Source of the DNA: Bettongia penicillata ogilbyi
Lineage: Eukaryota > Chordata > Mammalia > Diprotodontia > Potoroidae
Assembly: GCA_023548195.1 (NCBI GenBank)
Contig: JAJHZJ010000061.1
Location: 3,864,297 to 3,928,296 of the forward strand
Direction of reading: 5' to 3'
DNA: 64,000 bases
Below are positions 63,222 through 64,000 of the stretch, piece after piece. Under the pieces are notes generated by a model. That model was not told the DNA's origin and ran no database searches. It worked only from the letters and a program-made list of their open reading frames with translations. The position numbers and the translations under genes are program-made. Positions within the stretch are counted from its first letter, which is position 1. Each line of letters begins with the position of its first letter.

Positions 63222-64000
63222 GTCATCCTTCACTCTCAAAGAGGACCAAAATGATATTACTATGTTGGGGTCAAGGTATAATGTGTCTGACTGTGGTTAG
63301 TCAGACCAATATGAGCTCAGAAGGTGCTACCATAGGTTGGGTACAAATAGCCCACATGAACATTTGGAGTGGAGAGTCTTTAAATTTGTATATCTCACAT
63401 TTCTTTTGAGCTACTGAAATTCTGCTTGTCTCATAGAGCACAATATCTTTGATATGGGCATGCCATGCTAGGCAGCCCTATGCCAGTATCTCCCATGTCT
63501 CACCATTAAATCCAAAGTTCTTCAGAGAGACTTTGAGAGTGTCTTTGTATCACTTCTTCTGAACTTCATGGAAGCACTTGACTTATGTGAGGTCTTTGTA
63601 AAATAGCATTTTAGGCAAATATATATTTAGCATCTGGATAATGTGGCAAACCCCTCAGAGTTGCACTCTCTTTGGTAAAGTTTGAATGCTTGGCAGTTCA
63701 GCTTCAGAACAGACCTGTGTCTAGTACCTTATCTTGTCAGGTGATCTTCAGTATCATCCTAAAACAATTTGGATGAAAGCATTTCAGTTTCCTGGCATGG
63801 TGCTGGTTACTGCCCAGGTTTCATAGGCATACACCAATAAGGTCAGCACAATTGTCTCTGGAGGCCTTCAGTTTGATAGGCAATCCAATACCTTTGCTTT
63901 CTCACACTTTCCTTTGGAGTCTCCCAAACACTGAGCTAAATCTGGAAATGCATGTGTCAACCTCATGATCTATGTGTACATCTGAAATGTTAATGGAATG
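63222..64000 (-). repeat. RTE-type LINE, ORF2 C-terminus and 3' end (antisense, runs off the window)
   Basis: The 3' terminus lies at about 63,222 ('gttgtcatccttcactctca' on the plus strand), directly comparable to the tails of the RTE-tailed SINEs. On the minus strand the frame gives V-Q-K-K-*-Y-K-D-T-L-K-V-S-L-K-N-F near 63,540, the conserved C-terminal region of RTE ORF2 (Q-K-K-R-Y-K-D-T-L-K usual). An R-to-stop change and other stops show it is dead. Upstream sequence lies beyond 64,000. Confidence 0.9.

Noticed and set aside
1..64000. CRISPR arrays, operons, phage or bacterial mobile systems
   Set aside because: The repeat content (SINE, LINE, hAT MITE, LTR) is that of a mammalian genome. 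No regularly spaced direct repeats with unique spacers were seen.

Overview
The window reads as gene-poor intergenic or intronic mammalian DNA, most likely from a marsupial. It is AT-rich and packed with interspersed repeats at every age level. The diagnostic mix is: a very abundant CORE-SINE that ends in a 'gagctggagaaggaaatggc' box (MAR1/WSINE type), L1 copies whose 3' ends differ from placental L1s, RTE-type LINEs and SINEs with RTE-like ends, many MIR, L2 and CR1/L3 relics, palindromic hAT-type MITEs, and no Alu, B1/B2 or bovine tRNA-Glu SINEs. Species cannot be fixed from this sequence.

No intact protein-coding gene, rRNA, tRNA or snRNA gene was found. Nearly all open reading frames are short chance frames, low-complexity frames in purine tracts, or remnants of LINE ORF2. 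The only real protein homology I can read is reverse transcriptase or endonuclease debris: L1 (minus, 56.3-56.9 kb), CR1/L3 (17.7 kb plus; 27.4-29.0 and 62.6-62.9 kb minus), RTE (63.2-64.0 kb minus) and a probable APE endonuclease fragment (61.6-61.9 kb minus). One open frame behind a good splice-acceptor-like sequence (40.47-40.70 kb) is worth testing as an exon, but I do not recognise it.

Layout: 0-9 kb, mostly unrecognised old sequence with sparse MIR and CR1/L3 relics and a hAT element inside a SINE. 9-17 kb, old L1, MIR copies, a head-to-head telomeric palindrome and dinucleotide repeats. 17-24 kb, a dense stack in which a CR1/L3 copy, an old unnamed repeat, a hAT element and two L1 3' ends interrupt one another, followed by a solo LTR. 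24-31 kb, an L1, a palindromic MITE and a 1.5-kb CR1/L3 relic. 31-39 kb, L1 fragments, SINE clusters, a GA-rich tract and an LTR candidate. 39.1-41.0 kb, a repeat-poor island. 41-42 kb, a young-looking L1 with a perfect 17-bp target duplication. 45.4-46.8 kb, an L1 3' end broken by a SINE and a solo LTR. 47-55 kb, SINE clusters, simple repeats and an LTR candidate. 55.1-57.7 kb, an L2 split by an internally deleted L1. 58-64 kb, a second repeat-poor island, a long-inverted-end element, simple repeats and RTE/CR1 relics.

The most notable structures are the telomere-repeat palindrome (11,272-11,321), two copies of one LTR family each with an exact 5-bp target duplication (22,264-22,772 and 46,242-46,715), and a repeat family whose two partial copies imply long terminal inverted repeats (20.57-21.01 kb and 60.17-60.73 kb). 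Repeat names come from recognition of consensus-like wording, not from a database search; boundaries are approximate unless a target duplication is stated.
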